Positions 18,216-28,068 of a stretch of DNA of 64,000 nucleotides are shown here, piece by piece. The position numbers and the translations under genes were made by a program. The notes beneath the pieces were generated by a model. It was not told the DNA's origin. It searched no databases and was given only the letters and a program-made list of their open reading frames with translations. The stretch comes from Flavobacterium kayseriense (lineage in GTDB: Bacteria > Bacteroidota > Bacteroidia > Flavobacteriales > Flavobacteriaceae). Position 1 is the stretch's first letter. Each line of letters begins with the position of its first letter. The stretch spans positions 1,361,398-1,425,397 of the forward strand of contig NZ_JACRUI010000001.1 of the NCBI RefSeq assembly GCF_014305095.1, in the 5' to 3' direction.

Positions 18216-19625
18216 ATGAAATTCATAACCAATAAATTTGCACTTTTATTTTTTCTTATGCTCTTTGTGAATGCAGTAACGCAAGCGCAGGAAATAATTA
18301 AAGATTCAGTTGTTGAACCTGTTAAAAAAGTGGCTACAGGTAAAAGATTAAAAATAGATGGTGTAATTGCAACTGTTGGAGATTATATTGTTTTGGACTC
18401 TGATATTGATAAATCTTTTTTAGAACTTTCTACAAACGGAAACTCAGTAAAAGATATTACTAGATGCCAGATGTTAGGTAAGTTGTTAGAAGACAAACTA
18501 TATGCCCATCAAGCTATTCAGGATAGTATCGTGGTTACTGATGCCGAGATAAAAGGTGTGATGGAGGAGAAGCTTGATTTTATCGTTGGAAAAATTGGCT
18601 CCATGGATAAGGTGGTAGAATATTATAAGAAGAATTCTGAAGAAGAGTTGAAATCTTACTTTTTTGATATTTTAAAGGAACAAAGGTTAAGTTCTGAAAT
18701 GCAAAAGAAGATTGTTGAGGAAGTAGAAATCACTCCTGAGGAGGTTCGTAACTTTTTTAAAGGTATTCCTAAAGATGAATTACCACTTTTTGGTGCAGAG
18801 ATGGAAGTAGCGCAAATTGTGGTAACACCTAAGATTTCTGAAGCTGAAAAGCAGAAAGTGAGAGATAAACTAAACGAGTTTAAAAAGGATGTTCAAGAAG
18901 GTTCTAGTTTTTCTACGAAGGCTGTACTTTATTCCAAAGATCCTGGCTCAGCAACAAATGGAGGGTTTTATAAAATGAATCGCAAAACACCTTTTGTAAA
19001 AGAATTTAAAGATGTAGCTTTTAGTTTAGAAGAAGGAGAAATTTCGGCGCCGTTCGAAACTGATTTTGGTTTTCATATTATATATGTGGAAAAAATTAAA
19101 GGGCAAGAGATAGAATTACGTCATATATTGTTAATTCCTTCAGTTTCGGAAGACGAAGTTAAAGTTGCAAAAGAAAAAATTACATTAATCAGAAATAAGA
19201 TTATAGACAAAAAAATAACATTTGCTGAAGCGGCTAGAACAGAGTCAGATCAAAAAGAAACCAAAGCTAACGGAGGTGTGTTAATTAATCCGAATACGCA
19301 AGATACACGATTTGAATTGACAAAAATGGATCCTTCTTTATACAATCAAGTTTCTAATTTAAAGGATGATTCTATTTCGCAACCGATCTTGGATACAGAT
19401 GAAAATGGAAAAAAGAGTTATAAGATAATCACAGTTACGAATAGAATTAATGAGCATACTGCTGATTACGCTACTGACTATATTAAAATAAAAGATTTAG
19501 CTTTGAAGGAGAAGAGAATTAAAGCTATTGGAGTTTGGTTTGAAGAAAAAATCAAGGAAACTTATATTAGTATTCTTGGTGAATATAGAGATTGTGACTT
19601 TACAAACAACTGGTTAAAAAAATAA
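18216..19625 (+). CDS. Periplasmic peptidylprolyl isomerase, SurA-like with two parvulin domains
   Basis: A 469-residue chaperone likely helping outer-membrane proteins fold. It has a signal peptide (MKFITNKFALLFFLMLFVNAVTQAQE), a SurA-type N-terminal region (about 45-165) and two parvulin domains. The first (from about 190) contains the SKDPGSATNGGF and PFETDFGFHIIYVEK hallmarks; the second (from about 300) is more divergent. ATG 18216 is preferred to the in-frame TTG at 18210 because it opens a standard signal peptide. Followed by a terminator and moxR. Several such PPIases often occur in flavobacteria, so no exact symbol is assigned. Confidence 0.88.
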   Translation: MKFITNKFALLFFLMLFVNAVTQAQEIIKDSVVEPVKKVATGKRLKIDGVIATVGDYIVLDSDIDKSFLELSTNGNSVKDITRCQMLGKLLEDKLYAHQAIQDSIVVTDAEIKGVMEEKLDFIVGKIGSMDKVVEYYKKNSEEELKSYFFDILKEQRLSSEMQKKIVEEVEITPEEVRNFFKGIPKDELPLFGAEMEVAQIVVTPKISEAEKQKVRDKLNEFKKDVQEGSSFSTKAVLYSKDPGSATNGGFYKMNRKTPFVKEFKDVAFSLEEGEISAPFETDFGFHIIYVEKIKGQEIELRHILLIPSVSEDEVKVAKEKITLIRNKIIDKKITFAEAARTESDQKETKANGGVLINPNTQDTRFELTKMDPSLYNQVSNLKDDSISQPILDTDENGKKSYKIITVTNRINEHTADYATDYIKIKDLALKEKRIKAIGVWFEEKIKETYISILGEYRDCDFTNNWLKK

Positions 19626-19641
19626 TTTTTATAGAATAAAC

Positions 19642-19684
19642 AAAAAGAGTTAGCTTTATGATTTCATAGAGTTAGCTCTTTTTT
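19642..19684 (+). terminator. Terminator after the PPIase gene
   Basis: aaaaagagttagct (19642-19655) pairs with agttagctcttttt (19670-19683) with two wobbles, followed by T. Confidence 0.75.
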
Positions 19685-19703
19685 AATTTAAATACCATTC
19701 GAA

Positions 19704-20657
19704 ATGTCTGACGTTGCAGCGATACAAAATCTGGTTCTAAAAAGAAACCAGCTAAAAAATGAAATAGCTAAAGTTATAGTAGGGCAGGATGCCGTGGTAG
19801 ATCAAATCTTAATTTGTATCTTTTCAGGAGGTCATGCTTTATTAGTGGGTGTTCCAGGGCTAGCGAAGACATTATTGGTGAATACTTTGGCGCAAGCGTT
19901 AGGCTTGGATTTTAAAAGAATTCAATTTACTCCTGATTTGATGCCGTCAGATATACTAGGTAGCGAGATTTTAGATGAAAATCGCCAATTTAAATTCATT
20001 AAAGGGCCTATATTTTCCAATATCATTCTTGCAGATGAAATTAATAGAACACCACCTAAAACACAGGCGGCACTTTTGGAAGCGATGCAGGAACGATCGG
20101 TAACTATTGCAGGTGAAAATCATAAATTAGATTTACCTTATTTTGTTTTAGCTACGCAAAACCCAATTGAGCAAGAAGGGACTTATCCTTTACCTGAAGC
20201 ACAATTAGACCGTTTTATGTTTGCGATAAAACTAGAGTACCCTTCATTTGAAGAAGAAGTTCAAGTGGTAAAAAGAACAACTTCGACTGTTGTAACGGAT
20301 ATCAATGCTTTGTTTACTGCTCAAGAAATTATAGATTTTCAGCAATTAGTAAGAAGAATTCCTGTAGCAGATAATGTTATCGAGTATGCGGTTGCTTTAG
20401 TTGGTAAAACTCGACCTGATAGTCCTTTGACCAATGATTTTGTAAAAAATTATGTAGACTGGGGAGCAGGGCCTAGAGCTTCTCAAAATTTAATTTTAGC
20501 TGCCAAAACACATGCAGCTTTCAATGGTAAGTATTCACCAGATATTGAAGATGTAAAAGCAGTTGCAGTTGGTATTTTGCGTCATAGAATTATTAAAAAC
20601 TACAAAGCAGATGCCGAGGGTATCACTGAGGAAATTATAATTGGAAAATTGCTGTAA
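19704..20657 (+). CDS. MoxR family AAA+ ATPase
   Basis: A 317-residue AAA+ ATPase of the MoxR group, ATPases that usually act with VWA-domain proteins in maturation or assembly of complexes. Walker A GVPGLAKT (about 52-59), Walker B ILADEINR (about 107-114) and the sensor region LATQNPIEQEGTYPLPEAQLDRF are all present. MoxR genes are generally followed by DUF58 and VWA genes. Here it is followed by 337 bases without a gene and then acnB, so partners must be encoded elsewhere. It sits between envelope-folding and TCA genes. Confidence 0.9.
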   Translation: MSDVAAIQNLVLKRNQLKNEIAKVIVGQDAVVDQILICIFSGGHALLVGVPGLAKTLLVNTLAQALGLDFKRIQFTPDLMPSDILGSEILDENRQFKFIKGPIFSNIILADEINRTPPKTQAALLEAMQERSVTIAGENHKLDLPYFVLATQNPIEQEGTYPLPEAQLDRFMFAIKLEYPSFEEEVQVVKRTTSTVVTDINALFTAQEIIDFQQLVRRIPVADNVIEYAVALVGKTRPDSPLTNDFVKNYVDWGAGPRASQNLILAAKTHAAFNGKYSPDIEDVKAVAVGILRHRIIKNYKADAEGITEEIIIGKLL

Positions 20658-20994
20658 GTGTTAAGTTATATCAATTTAAACTCAAATTTTTGTTTCAACT
20701 ATATCGTTTTCTTAAGCAAATCATTTTTCTTAATTTACGGAGAGCGATAATAGGGTCGTTAAATTATGAAATTATTATTTTTATGTTAAAATTTTAAAAT
20801 TTTACTATTTTTAAGCATCAAAAATTACTATTAAAGAATAATAATTTTTCAAAAGCTCCGTTCTATTAAATTTTTTTTAATTTCAGGTTAAATAACTAAA
20901 TTTGCATCACGAATTTTAAAAATCATCATTTTGTGCTTTTTATAATTATGCCAAGTTTAAAAAAATAGCCTTGAAAATTGAAAATATTTCTATT
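20658..20994 (+). promoter_or_regulatory. acnB leader and promoter region
   Basis: This 337-base AT-rich gap holds an exact -7 motif taaatttg at 20897-20904 with a T-rich -33 region, about 90 bases before ATG 20995. I see no gene. An AT-only palindrome (around 20784-20803) is too low in complexity to interpret. Confidence 0.5.
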
Positions 20995-23766
20995 ATGAAC
21001 ATTTACAACGATTACCTACAAGAAATCGAAGAGCGAAAAGGTCAAGGACTTAATCCTAAGCCGATAGATGGTGCTGACTTATTAAGCGCAATCATTTCAC
21101 AAATAAAAGAGCAAACAAACGTCAATCGCGAAGCGTCTCTCAAGTTTTTTATCTACAATACAGTTCCGGGTACAACTCCTGCAGCAGCTATAAAAGCTAA
21201 ATTTTTGAAAGAAATTGTTTTAGGAGAATCAGTAGTTGCTGAAATCACTCCTACTTTTGCTTTTGAATTATTGTCGCATATGAAAGGTGGGCCTTCCATT
21301 GAAGTTTTGCTTGATTTAGCTCTAGGTAATGATATTGCTATTGCTAAGGAAGCTGCAAAAGTACTTAAAACTCAATTTTTCCTTTACGAAGCTGATACAG
21401 ATCGTTTAGAAGCTGCTTACAAAGCTGGAAATGAAATCGCAAAAGAAATTTTGGTGAGCTATGCTAAGGCAGAATTCTTTACAAAACTCCCAGAAGTTGT
21501 CGAAGAAATAAAAGTAGTTACTTATGTGGCTGGTGAAGGAGATATCTCTACAGATTTATTGTCTCCAGGAAACCAAGCGCATTCTAGATCAGACCGTGAA
21601 CTTCATGGTAAATGTTTGATTTCTCCACAAGCACAGGACGAAATTCAAGCTTTGCAAGCGCAACACCCTGATAAAAGTGTGATGTTAATTGCTGAAAAAG
21701 GTACAATGGGTGTGGGATCTTCTAGAATGTCAGGAGTGAACAATGTGGCACTTTGGACAGGTAAAAAAGCTAGTCCTTATGTTCCTTTTATAAACATTGC
21801 TCCAATTGTAGCAGGTACAAACGGAATCTCTCCAATTTTCTTGACAACGGTTGATGTTACTGGTGGAATTGGTTTAGACCTTCAAAACTGGGTAAAAGTA
21901 GTTGACGAAAACGGAAATGCAGTACGCAATGAAAATGGTGATGTTGTTCTTGAAGAAGCGTATTCTGTAGCAACAGGTACCGTTCTTACAATCAATACTA
22001 AAACGAAGAAATTATACAATGGGGACAAAGAGCTAAAAGATATTTCTAAAGCTTTTACACCTCAAAAAATGGAATTTATCAAAGCAGGTGGATCATACGC
22101 TATTGTTTTTGGTAAAAAGCTACAAACTTTTGCGTCAAAAACGTTAGGTATCGATATCGTTCCCGTTTTTGCTCCGTCAAAAGAAGTTTCTGTTGAGGGA
22201 CAAGGACTTACTGCAGTGGAGAAAATTTTCAACAAAAATGCAGTTGGAACAACTCCAGGTAAAGTGTTACATGCAGGATCAGATGTGCGTGTAGAGGTAA
22301 ACATTGTTGGGTCTCAAGATACAACTGGTTTAATGACTTCACAAGAGTTAGAGTCTATGGCTGCAACAGTTATTTCTCCAATCGTGGATGGTGCTTATCA
22401 ATCAGGTTGCCATACAGCATCAGTTTGGGATAATAAGTCGAAAGCTAATATTCCTAGATTAATGAAGTTTATGAATGATTTCGGTTTGATCACAGCGCGC
22501 GACCCAAAAGGGGAGTATTTGGCTATGACTGACGTTATTCATAAAGTATTGAATGATATTACAGTGGATGAGTGGGCGATCATTATTGGTGGTGACTCGC
22601 ATACGAGAATGTCAAAAGGGGTTGCTTTTGGTGCCGATTCAGGGACAGTTGCACTTGCATTGGCTACGGGTGAGGCTTCTATGCCAATTCCAGAATCAGT
22701 AAAAGTGACTTTCAAAGGCAACATGAAAACGTACATGGACTTCCGTGATGTAGTACATGCTACTCAGTCTCAAATGTTGAAACAATTTGGAGGAGAGAAT
22801 GTGTTCCAAGGTAGAATTATAGAGGTGCATTTAGGTACACTTACAGCGGATCAAGCCTTTACTTTTACAGACTGGACTGCAGAGATGAAAGCAAAAGCTT
22901 CTATATGCATTTCTGAGGATGAAACTTTGATCGAATCATTGTTGATTGCTAAGAAAAGAATCCAGATCATGATTGACAAAGGAATGGATAATGCGAAGCA
23001 AGTTCTTAAAGGATTAATTGCAATCGCTGATAAAAGAATTGCTGATATCAGATCGGGTGCAAAACCAGCTTTGACTCCTGATGCAAATGCGAAGTACTAC
23101 GCAGAAGTAGTTATTGATCTTGATATCGTTCAAGAGCCAATGATTGCAGATCCAGATGTGAATAATGCAGATGTTTCTAAAAGATATACACATGATACGA
23201 TTAGACCATTATCTTTTTATGGTGGAACTAAGAAAGTCGATTTAGGTTTTGTTGGATCTTGTATGGTTCACAAAGGAGATTTAAAAATTCTTTCTCAAAT
23301 GTTGAAGAACATAGATCAGCAATTCGGTAAAGTGGAGTTTAAAGCACCACTTGTTGTTGCACCACCAACATACAATATTGTAGATGAGTTGAAAGCTGAA
23401 GGAGACTGGGAAGTTTTACAAAAATACTCAGGATTCGAATTTGATGATAACGCTCCAAAAGGGGTAGCGCGTACTGGATATGAAAATATTTTGTACCTAG
23501 AGCGTCCTGGATGTAACCTATGCATGGGAAACCAAGAAAAAGCGGCAAAAGGAGATACTGTAATGGCTACTTCTACACGTCTTTTCCAAGGTAGAGTTGT
23601 TGAGGATGCTGAAGGTAAAAAAGGAGAGTCTTTATTGTCTTCTACTCCAGTAGTTGTATTGTCTACAATTTTAGGTAGAACGCCAACCATGGATGAGTAT
23701 AAAGCTGCTGTTAAGGGAATTAACCTAACGCAATTTGCGCCATCTCATAAATTATTAGTACAATAA
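20995..23766 (+). CDS. acnB: Bifunctional aconitate hydratase 2 / 2-methylisocitrate dehydratase
   Basis: AcnB-type aconitase converting citrate to isocitrate in the TCA cycle and able to hydrate 2-methyl-cis-aconitate in other bacteria. The 923-residue protein has the AcnB layout with the N-terminal HEAT-like domain (about 1-160), the swivel domain, then the three catalytic domains. Cluster cysteines are visible in GSCMVHKGD and RPGCNLCMGNQ near the C-terminus. ATG 20995 is preferred to an in-frame TTG at 20971 because it gives the usual MNIYNDYLQEIEERK start. A terminator separates it from the second aconitase. Confidence 0.95.
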   Translation: MNIYNDYLQEIEERKGQGLNPKPIDGADLLSAIISQIKEQTNVNREASLKFFIYNTVPGTTPAAAIKAKFLKEIVLGESVVAEITPTFAFELLSHMKGGPSIEVLLDLALGNDIAIAKEAAKVLKTQFFLYEADTDRLEAAYKAGNEIAKEILVSYAKAEFFTKLPEVVEEIKVVTYVAGEGDISTDLLSPGNQAHSRSDRELHGKCLISPQAQDEIQALQAQHPDKSVMLIAEKGTMGVGSSRMSGVNNVALWTGKKASPYVPFINIAPIVAGTNGISPIFLTTVDVTGGIGLDLQNWVKVVDENGNAVRNENGDVVLEEAYSVATGTVLTINTKTKKLYNGDKELKDISKAFTPQKMEFIKAGGSYAIVFGKKLQTFASKTLGIDIVPVFAPSKEVSVEGQGLTAVEKIFNKNAVGTTPGKVLHAGSDVRVEVNIVGSQDTTGLMTSQELESMAATVISPIVDGAYQSGCHTASVWDNKSKANIPRLMKFMNDFGLITARDPKGEYLAMTDVIHKVLNDITVDEWAIIIGGDSHTRMSKGVAFGADSGTVALALATGEASMPIPESVKVTFKGNMKTYMDFRDVVHATQSQMLKQFGGENVFQGRIIEVHLGTLTADQAFTFTDWTAEMKAKASICISEDETLIESLLIAKKRIQIMIDKGMDNAKQVLKGLIAIADKRIADIRSGAKPALTPDANAKYYAEVVIDLDIVQEPMIADPDVNNADVSKRYTHDTIRPLSFYGGTKKVDLGFVGSCMVHKGDLKILSQMLKNIDQQFGKVEFKAPLVVAPPTYNIVDELKAEGDWEVLQKYSGFEFDDNAPKGVARTGYENILYLERPGCNLCMGNQEKAAKGDTVMATSTRLFQGRVVEDAEGKKGESLLSSTPVVVLSTILGRTPTMDEYKAAVKGINLTQFAPSHKLLVQ

Positions 23767-23793
23767 TTACTTTTATTTTTGTTAATTATATCA

Positions 23794-23825
23794 AAAAGCC
23801 TGAGTCTATGACTCGGGCTTTTTTT
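23794..23825 (+). terminator. acnB terminator
   Basis: aaaagcctgagtc (23794-23806) pairs with gactcgggctttt (23810-23822) around a 3-base loop, followed by T. Confidence 0.92.
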
Positions 23826-23875
23826 ATTTTTTGTATCTTGTGGTATCTTAAAAACAACAATAAAAACAATTACAT

Positions 23876-26137
23876 ATGGCATTTGATATTGAAATGATAA
23901 AAAAAGTGTACGCTAACATGGCAAGTCGTGTTGATGCTGCACGTGAAGTTGTTGCTCGTCCGCTTACTTTAAGTGAGAAAATTTTATATAGTCACCTATG
24001 GGATGGTGAGGCAAAGCAAGCTTACAAGAGGGGAGTTGATTACGTAGACTTTGCCCCAGATAGAGTAGCGTGTCAAGATGCAACCGCTCAAATGGCTTTG
24101 TTGCAATTTATGCATGCAGGCAAGAAAACAGTTGCCGTTCCTACAACAGTGCATTGTGATCACTTAATTTTAGCTAAAGTGGGGGCTGAGAAAGATTTAG
24201 CTGTTGCAAAACAACAATCAAGCGAAGTTTTTGACTTTTTATCATCAGTTTCAGACAAATATGGAATTGGTTTCTGGAAACCAGGATCAGGGATTATTCA
24301 TCAAATTGTTCTAGAAAATTATGCATTCCCAGGGGGAATGATGATTGGTACCGACTCACACACGGTAAATGCAGGTGGTTTGGGTATGTTGGCTATTGGA
24401 GTTGGTGGAGCTGATGCTGTAGATGTAATGTCAGGAATGGGTTGGGAATTAAAATTTCCTAAATTAATTGGAGTTAAATTAACGGGTAAATTATCTGGTT
24501 GGACAGCTCCAAAAGATGTTATTTTAAAAGTAGCTGATATTCTAACTGTAAAGGGTGGAACAGGGGCAATTGTTGAATATTTTGGTGAAGGTGCCACAAA
24601 TATGTCGTGCACAGGTAAAGGAACCATTTGTAATATGGGAGCTGAAATTGGCGCTACGACATCTACTTTTGGTTATGATGATTCGATGCGCAGGTATTTA
24701 ACTGCTACCGGCCGACAAGATGTAGTAGATGCCGCTGATAAGGTAGCGTCTTATTTGACAGGAGATCCTGAAGTATACGCAAATCCTGAGCAATATTTTG
24801 ATCAAGTAATCGAAATTAATCTTTCAGAATTAGAGCCACATATCAACGGACCATTTACACCAGATCGTGGAACTCCTGTTTCTAAAATGAAGGAAGAAGC
24901 GGCTGCAAACAATTGGCCAATAAAAGTAGAATGGGGATTAATAGGTTCTTGTACTAATTCATCTTATGAGGATATGGCGCGAGCTGTTTCTATCGTAAAT
25001 CAAGCTGTAGAGCACGGAATAACTCCAAAAGCAGAATTTGGTGTCAACCCCGGCTCTGAACAAATTAGATTTACAATCGAAAGAGACGGAATGATTGCTG
25101 CTTTCGAGAAAATGGGTACTAAGGTATTTACAAATGCTTGCGGACCTTGTATTGGACAATGGGATAGGGCAGGTGCTGATAAGCAAGAAAAAAACACAAT
25201 TGTACATTCTTTCAATCGTAACTTTTCAAAGAGAGCAGATGGTAATCCTAATACTCACGCTTTTGTTACCTCGCCAGAAATGGTTGCTGCTTTAGCAATC
25301 GCTGGTAGGTTAGATTTTAACCCGCTTACGGATACTTTGTTAAATGACAAAGGGGAAGAAGTTAAATTGACAGCTCCGTTTGGAGACGAACTTCCTAAAA
25401 AAGGTTTCGATGTTGATGATAATGGGTTTCAAGCTCCGGCTAAAGATGGTTCGTCTGTAAAAATAGTTGTTGATGAGTCTTCAGACCGTTTGCAATTACT
25501 AGAGCCTTTTGAAGCGTGGGATGGAAAAAACATTACAGGTGCTAAATTACTAATTAAAGCATTTGGTAAATGTACTACAGATCATATTTCTATGGCTGGT
25601 CCATGGTTGCGTTTCCGTGGGCATTTAGATAATATTTCAAATAATATGTTGATTGGTGCAGTAAACGCTTACAATCAAAAAACTAACTCAGTAAAAAATC
25701 AATTGACAGGTGCGTATGATGCTGTTCCTGCAGTAGCACGTGCATACAAAGCAGCTGGTGTACCATCAATAGTTGTTGGTGATCATAATTACGGTGAAGG
25801 TTCTTCTCGCGAGCATGCTGCAATGGAGCCTCGTTTCCTTGGAGTAAAAGCGGTTTTAGTGAAATCATTTGCTCGTATTCACGAAACTAATCTTAAAAAA
25901 CAAGGTTTATTAGGACTAACATTTGCAAATGAAGCTGATTATGATAAAATTCAAGAAGACGACACAATCAATATTATTGATTTGGTTGATTTTGCTCCTG
26001 GAAAACCATTATCTGTAGAGTTTGTACATGCAGATGGTTCTAAAGATATCATATTGGCAAATCATACTTATAACGAAGGACAAATTGGGTGGTATGTTGC
26101 TGGATCAGCTTTAAATTTAATTGCTGCTGAAGCATAA
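23876..26137 (+). CDS. Aconitate hydratase, mitochondrial type
   Basis: A second aconitase of 753 residues, resembling the mitochondrial-type enzyme rather than AcnB. The [4Fe-4S] ligands are in [10 protein letters not shown] and ACGPCIGQW, and the swivel domain carries [15 protein letters not shown] 23876 gives the expected [15 protein letters not shown] start. It lies 109 bases downstream of acnB, with an intervening terminator, so the two are probably controlled separately. Having both forms side by side suggests that one handles bulk TCA flux and the other stress conditions or 2-methylcitrate metabolism; which does which cannot be read from the sequence. Confidence 0.94.
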   Translation: MAFDIEMIKKVYANMASRVDAAREVVARPLTLSEKILYSHLWDGEAKQAYKRGVDYVDFAPDRVACQDATAQMALLQFMHAGKKTVAVPTTVHCDHLILAKVGAEKDLAVAKQQSSEVFDFLSSVSDKYGIGFWKPGSGIIHQIVLENYAFPGGMMIGTDSHTVNAGGLGMLAIGVGGADAVDVMSGMGWELKFPKLIGVKLTGKLSGWTAPKDVILKVADILTVKGGTGAIVEYFGEGATNMSCTGKGTICNMGAEIGATTSTFGYDDSMRRYLTATGRQDVVDAADKVASYLTGDPEVYANPEQYFDQVIEINLSELEPHINGPFTPDRGTPVSKMKEEAAANNWPIKVEWGLIGSCTNSSYEDMARAVSIVNQAVEHGITPKAEFGVNPGSEQIRFTIERDGMIAAFEKMGTKVFTNACGPCIGQWDRAGADKQEKNTIVHSFNRNFSKRADGNPNTHAFVTSPEMVAALAIAGRLDFNPLTDTLLNDKGEEVKLTAPFGDELPKKGFDVDDNGFQAPAKDGSSVKIVVDESSDRLQLLEPFEAWDGKNITGAKLLIKAFGKCTTDHISMAGPWLRFRGHLDNISNNMLIGAVNAYNQKTNSVKNQLTGAYDAVPAVARAYKAAGVPSIVVGDHNYGEGSSREHAAMEPRFLGVKAVLVKSFARIHETNLKKQGLLGLTFANEADYDKIQEDDTINIIDLVDFAPGKPLSVEFVHADGSKDIILANHTYNEGQIGWYVAGSALNLIAAEA

Positions 26138-26160
26138 AGATTATAAAAGATATTTATTTA

Positions 26161-26192
26161 AAAGTGCGTGCTAAAAATTCACGCGCTTTTTT
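26161..26192 (+). terminator. Aconitase gene terminator
   Basis: aaagtgcgtg (26161-26170) pairs with cacgcgcttt (26180-26189) with one wobble, followed by T. Confidence 0.85.
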
Positions 26193-26392
26193 TATGACTT
26201 CACGTTTGTTAAAATCAATTTAAAAAGTTGTTAAAATAGCCGTGTTTTCTAGAAAGATTGGCTATTTTCGCTTTTAAGAAAGGTAACTTTTATCTCTAAT
26301 CGTTACCTAATACAGACAAATGGTTGGGTTTTTAAATAAAAAATTGTATTATTGTCTGTAATTCAGCAGGATAGGTGAAAAAAAAAGGTTTT

Positions 26393-27817
26393 ATGAAGTA
26401 TAATAATTGGGTTTTAAGTTTGGTGTTTTTAGTTGGTTTTACTAGTTTTTCCCAAGAAAAATATTTAAAACACACTGTTGCAAAAGGGGAAACCATTAGC
26501 AAAATTGCACAGCAATACCACATAAAAGCCAATGCTATTTACGATCTTAATCCGGATGCACGAAATGGAATCAAGTTTAAATCAATACTTTTAATACCTA
26601 ATTCGACTAAAGAAACGGCAAAAGTTACTGCAGTCATTCCTTCCAAAAAAAGTCAAAAAACGCACGCAGTACTCCCTAAGGAAACAATTTATGGTATCGC
26701 TAAACAATATGGTCTAACTGTTGCCGATTTATACAATGAAAATCCAACTCTAGAGCAAGCGGGATTACGTAAGGGAGGTACAATTAAAATTCCAATTACC
26801 GCAACAAATGCTTTAGTGCTGGGTCCGAATATAGCAACGTCTAACAACATTCAAAAGGAAGACACTTCTGTATCAAGAGTTGAAAATAATAATAGTGCTT
26901 CTACTGTAGTACGTGAAGTTTTGCCAAGTGAAACCAAATATGCAATAGCTCGTGAATATGGAATCTCTGTGTCGGATATCGAAGCTGCAAATCCTATTTT
27001 AGCTACTGAAACATTAAAAATAGGACAACAAATAATTATTCCTGCTAAATTAGATGCTGCATCAGCTACATCAGAAGTTGCTCAAGTCAATATCGAAGCT
27101 CCAACTTCAGTAAAGGCTTCAGCAGTCGAAAAGGAAACAACTACTTCTAAACCTGCACTTGTTCCTAATGCGGTTGTTTTATCTGAGGTAACAGAAACTG
27201 AATTTGTTAGAGAGGTACTTGCCAAGGAAACAAAATATGCCATAGCAAAAGAATACGGTATCTCAGTAGCAGAGTTGGAAAGACAGAATCCAAAAATAAA
27301 GAACGGTTTACCTGTTGGCTATCAATTAAATATCCGCAGTAAAAAAACAATCGAAAGTAAAAGTGCTTTTGTCGTAAAGGATGTAATCAATAACCCTAAT
27401 GTAGATACTAATTACGACGTAAAAGCATTTCATGGAACTGATTTTTTAGATCAATTAGTTTCAACTGCTTCTGAGAATATAGGTACACGATACAGACCAG
27501 GTGGTACCACAAAAGCTGGTTTTGATTGCTCAGGTTTAATGTGTACCACTTTTGGAGCCTTTGACATCGATTTACCAAGAACTTCTTTGGAGCAGTCGCA
27601 ATATGGTACTAAAATAAACAATGATGATGCTCAAAAAGGAGATTTAATTTTCTTTAAAACAAATGGTCGCGGTCAAGTTAATCATGTAGGTATGGTAGTT
27701 GAAGTTAATGATGGCGATATAAAATTCATTCATGCTTCTAATAGTGGAGTTATTATTTCATCAATCAAAGAGAAGTATTACAGCAAGAGAGTTACTCAAA
27801 TCAATAGAGTTCTATAA
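26393..27817 (+). CDS. LysM and NlpC/P60 domain cell-wall hydrolase
   Basis: A secreted peptidoglycan endopeptidase of 474 residues. It has a signal peptide (MKYNNWVLSLVFLVGFTSFSQ), four LysM repeats (roughly 26-69, 85-130, 175-220 and 260-305) joined by Ala/Thr/Val-rich linkers, and a C-terminal NlpC/P60 domain (about 345-474) with catalytic Cys in AGFDCSGL and His in VNHVGMV. ATG 26393 gives a clean signal peptide; an in-frame GTG at 26375 is possible. A near-consensus -7 (tattttcg, 26263-26270) lies upstream. LysM repeats bind peptidoglycan while the P60 domain cleaves D-Glu-diaminoacid stem peptides in related enzymes. Confidence 0.92.
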   Translation: MKYNNWVLSLVFLVGFTSFSQEKYLKHTVAKGETISKIAQQYHIKANAIYDLNPDARNGIKFKSILLIPNSTKETAKVTAVIPSKKSQKTHAVLPKETIYGIAKQYGLTVADLYNENPTLEQAGLRKGGTIKIPITATNALVLGPNIATSNNIQKEDTSVSRVENNNSASTVVREVLPSETKYAIAREYGISVSDIEAANPILATETLKIGQQIIIPAKLDAASATSEVAQVNIEAPTSVKASAVEKETTTSKPALVPNAVVLSEVTETEFVREVLAKETKYAIAKEYGISVAELERQNPKIKNGLPVGYQLNIRSKKTIESKSAFVVKDVINNPNVDTNYDVKAFHGTDFLDQLVSTASENIGTRYRPGGTTKAGFDCSGLMCTTFGAFDIDLPRTSLEQSQYGTKINNDDAQKGDLIFFKTNGRGQVNHVGMVVEVNDGDIKFIHASNSGVIISSIKEKYYSKRVTQINRVL

Positions 27818-27844
27818 GTTTCAGGACGGGACATTAATTCATAA

Positions 27845-27882
27845 AAAAAACTCTCAAGATTTTTCTTGAGAGTTTTTTTATG
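27845..27882 (+). terminator. Terminator of the LysM hydrolase gene
   Basis: A 15-bp perfect stem (27845-27859 with 27864-27878), four-T loop, then T. Confidence 0.93.
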
Positions 27883-27885
27883 GTA

Positions 27886-28024
27886 TCTATTCCTGCTGTC
27901 GTTACACTCTTATTGGTTCTCCTGCTTTTTATTTAGACTAGAAAGGAGCTTCTTTTAGTCGCTCTTTCTAGTCTATAAAAATGCAAGTTCACTTCAATAA
28001 GGAGTTTTACTCCCATCAGGGCTA
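27886..28024 (+). repeat. Flavobacterial bipartite hairpin repeat, copy 3 (degenerate, expanded)
   Basis: The left arm ctattcctgctgt...acact and right arm aaggag...ccatcagggcta match the reverse complement of copy 2 (43612-43697). In place of a short central stem there is a 15-bp stem with one bulge: tagactagaaaggagc (27934-27949) with gctctttctagtcta (27961-27975). It lies between convergent genes, after the LysM gene terminator and before the dehydrogenase stop. Confidence 0.5.
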
Positions 28025-28068
28025 TTAAAAAGCAATGAGTTTTGACTTATGTTTGTCTAACCTAACAA

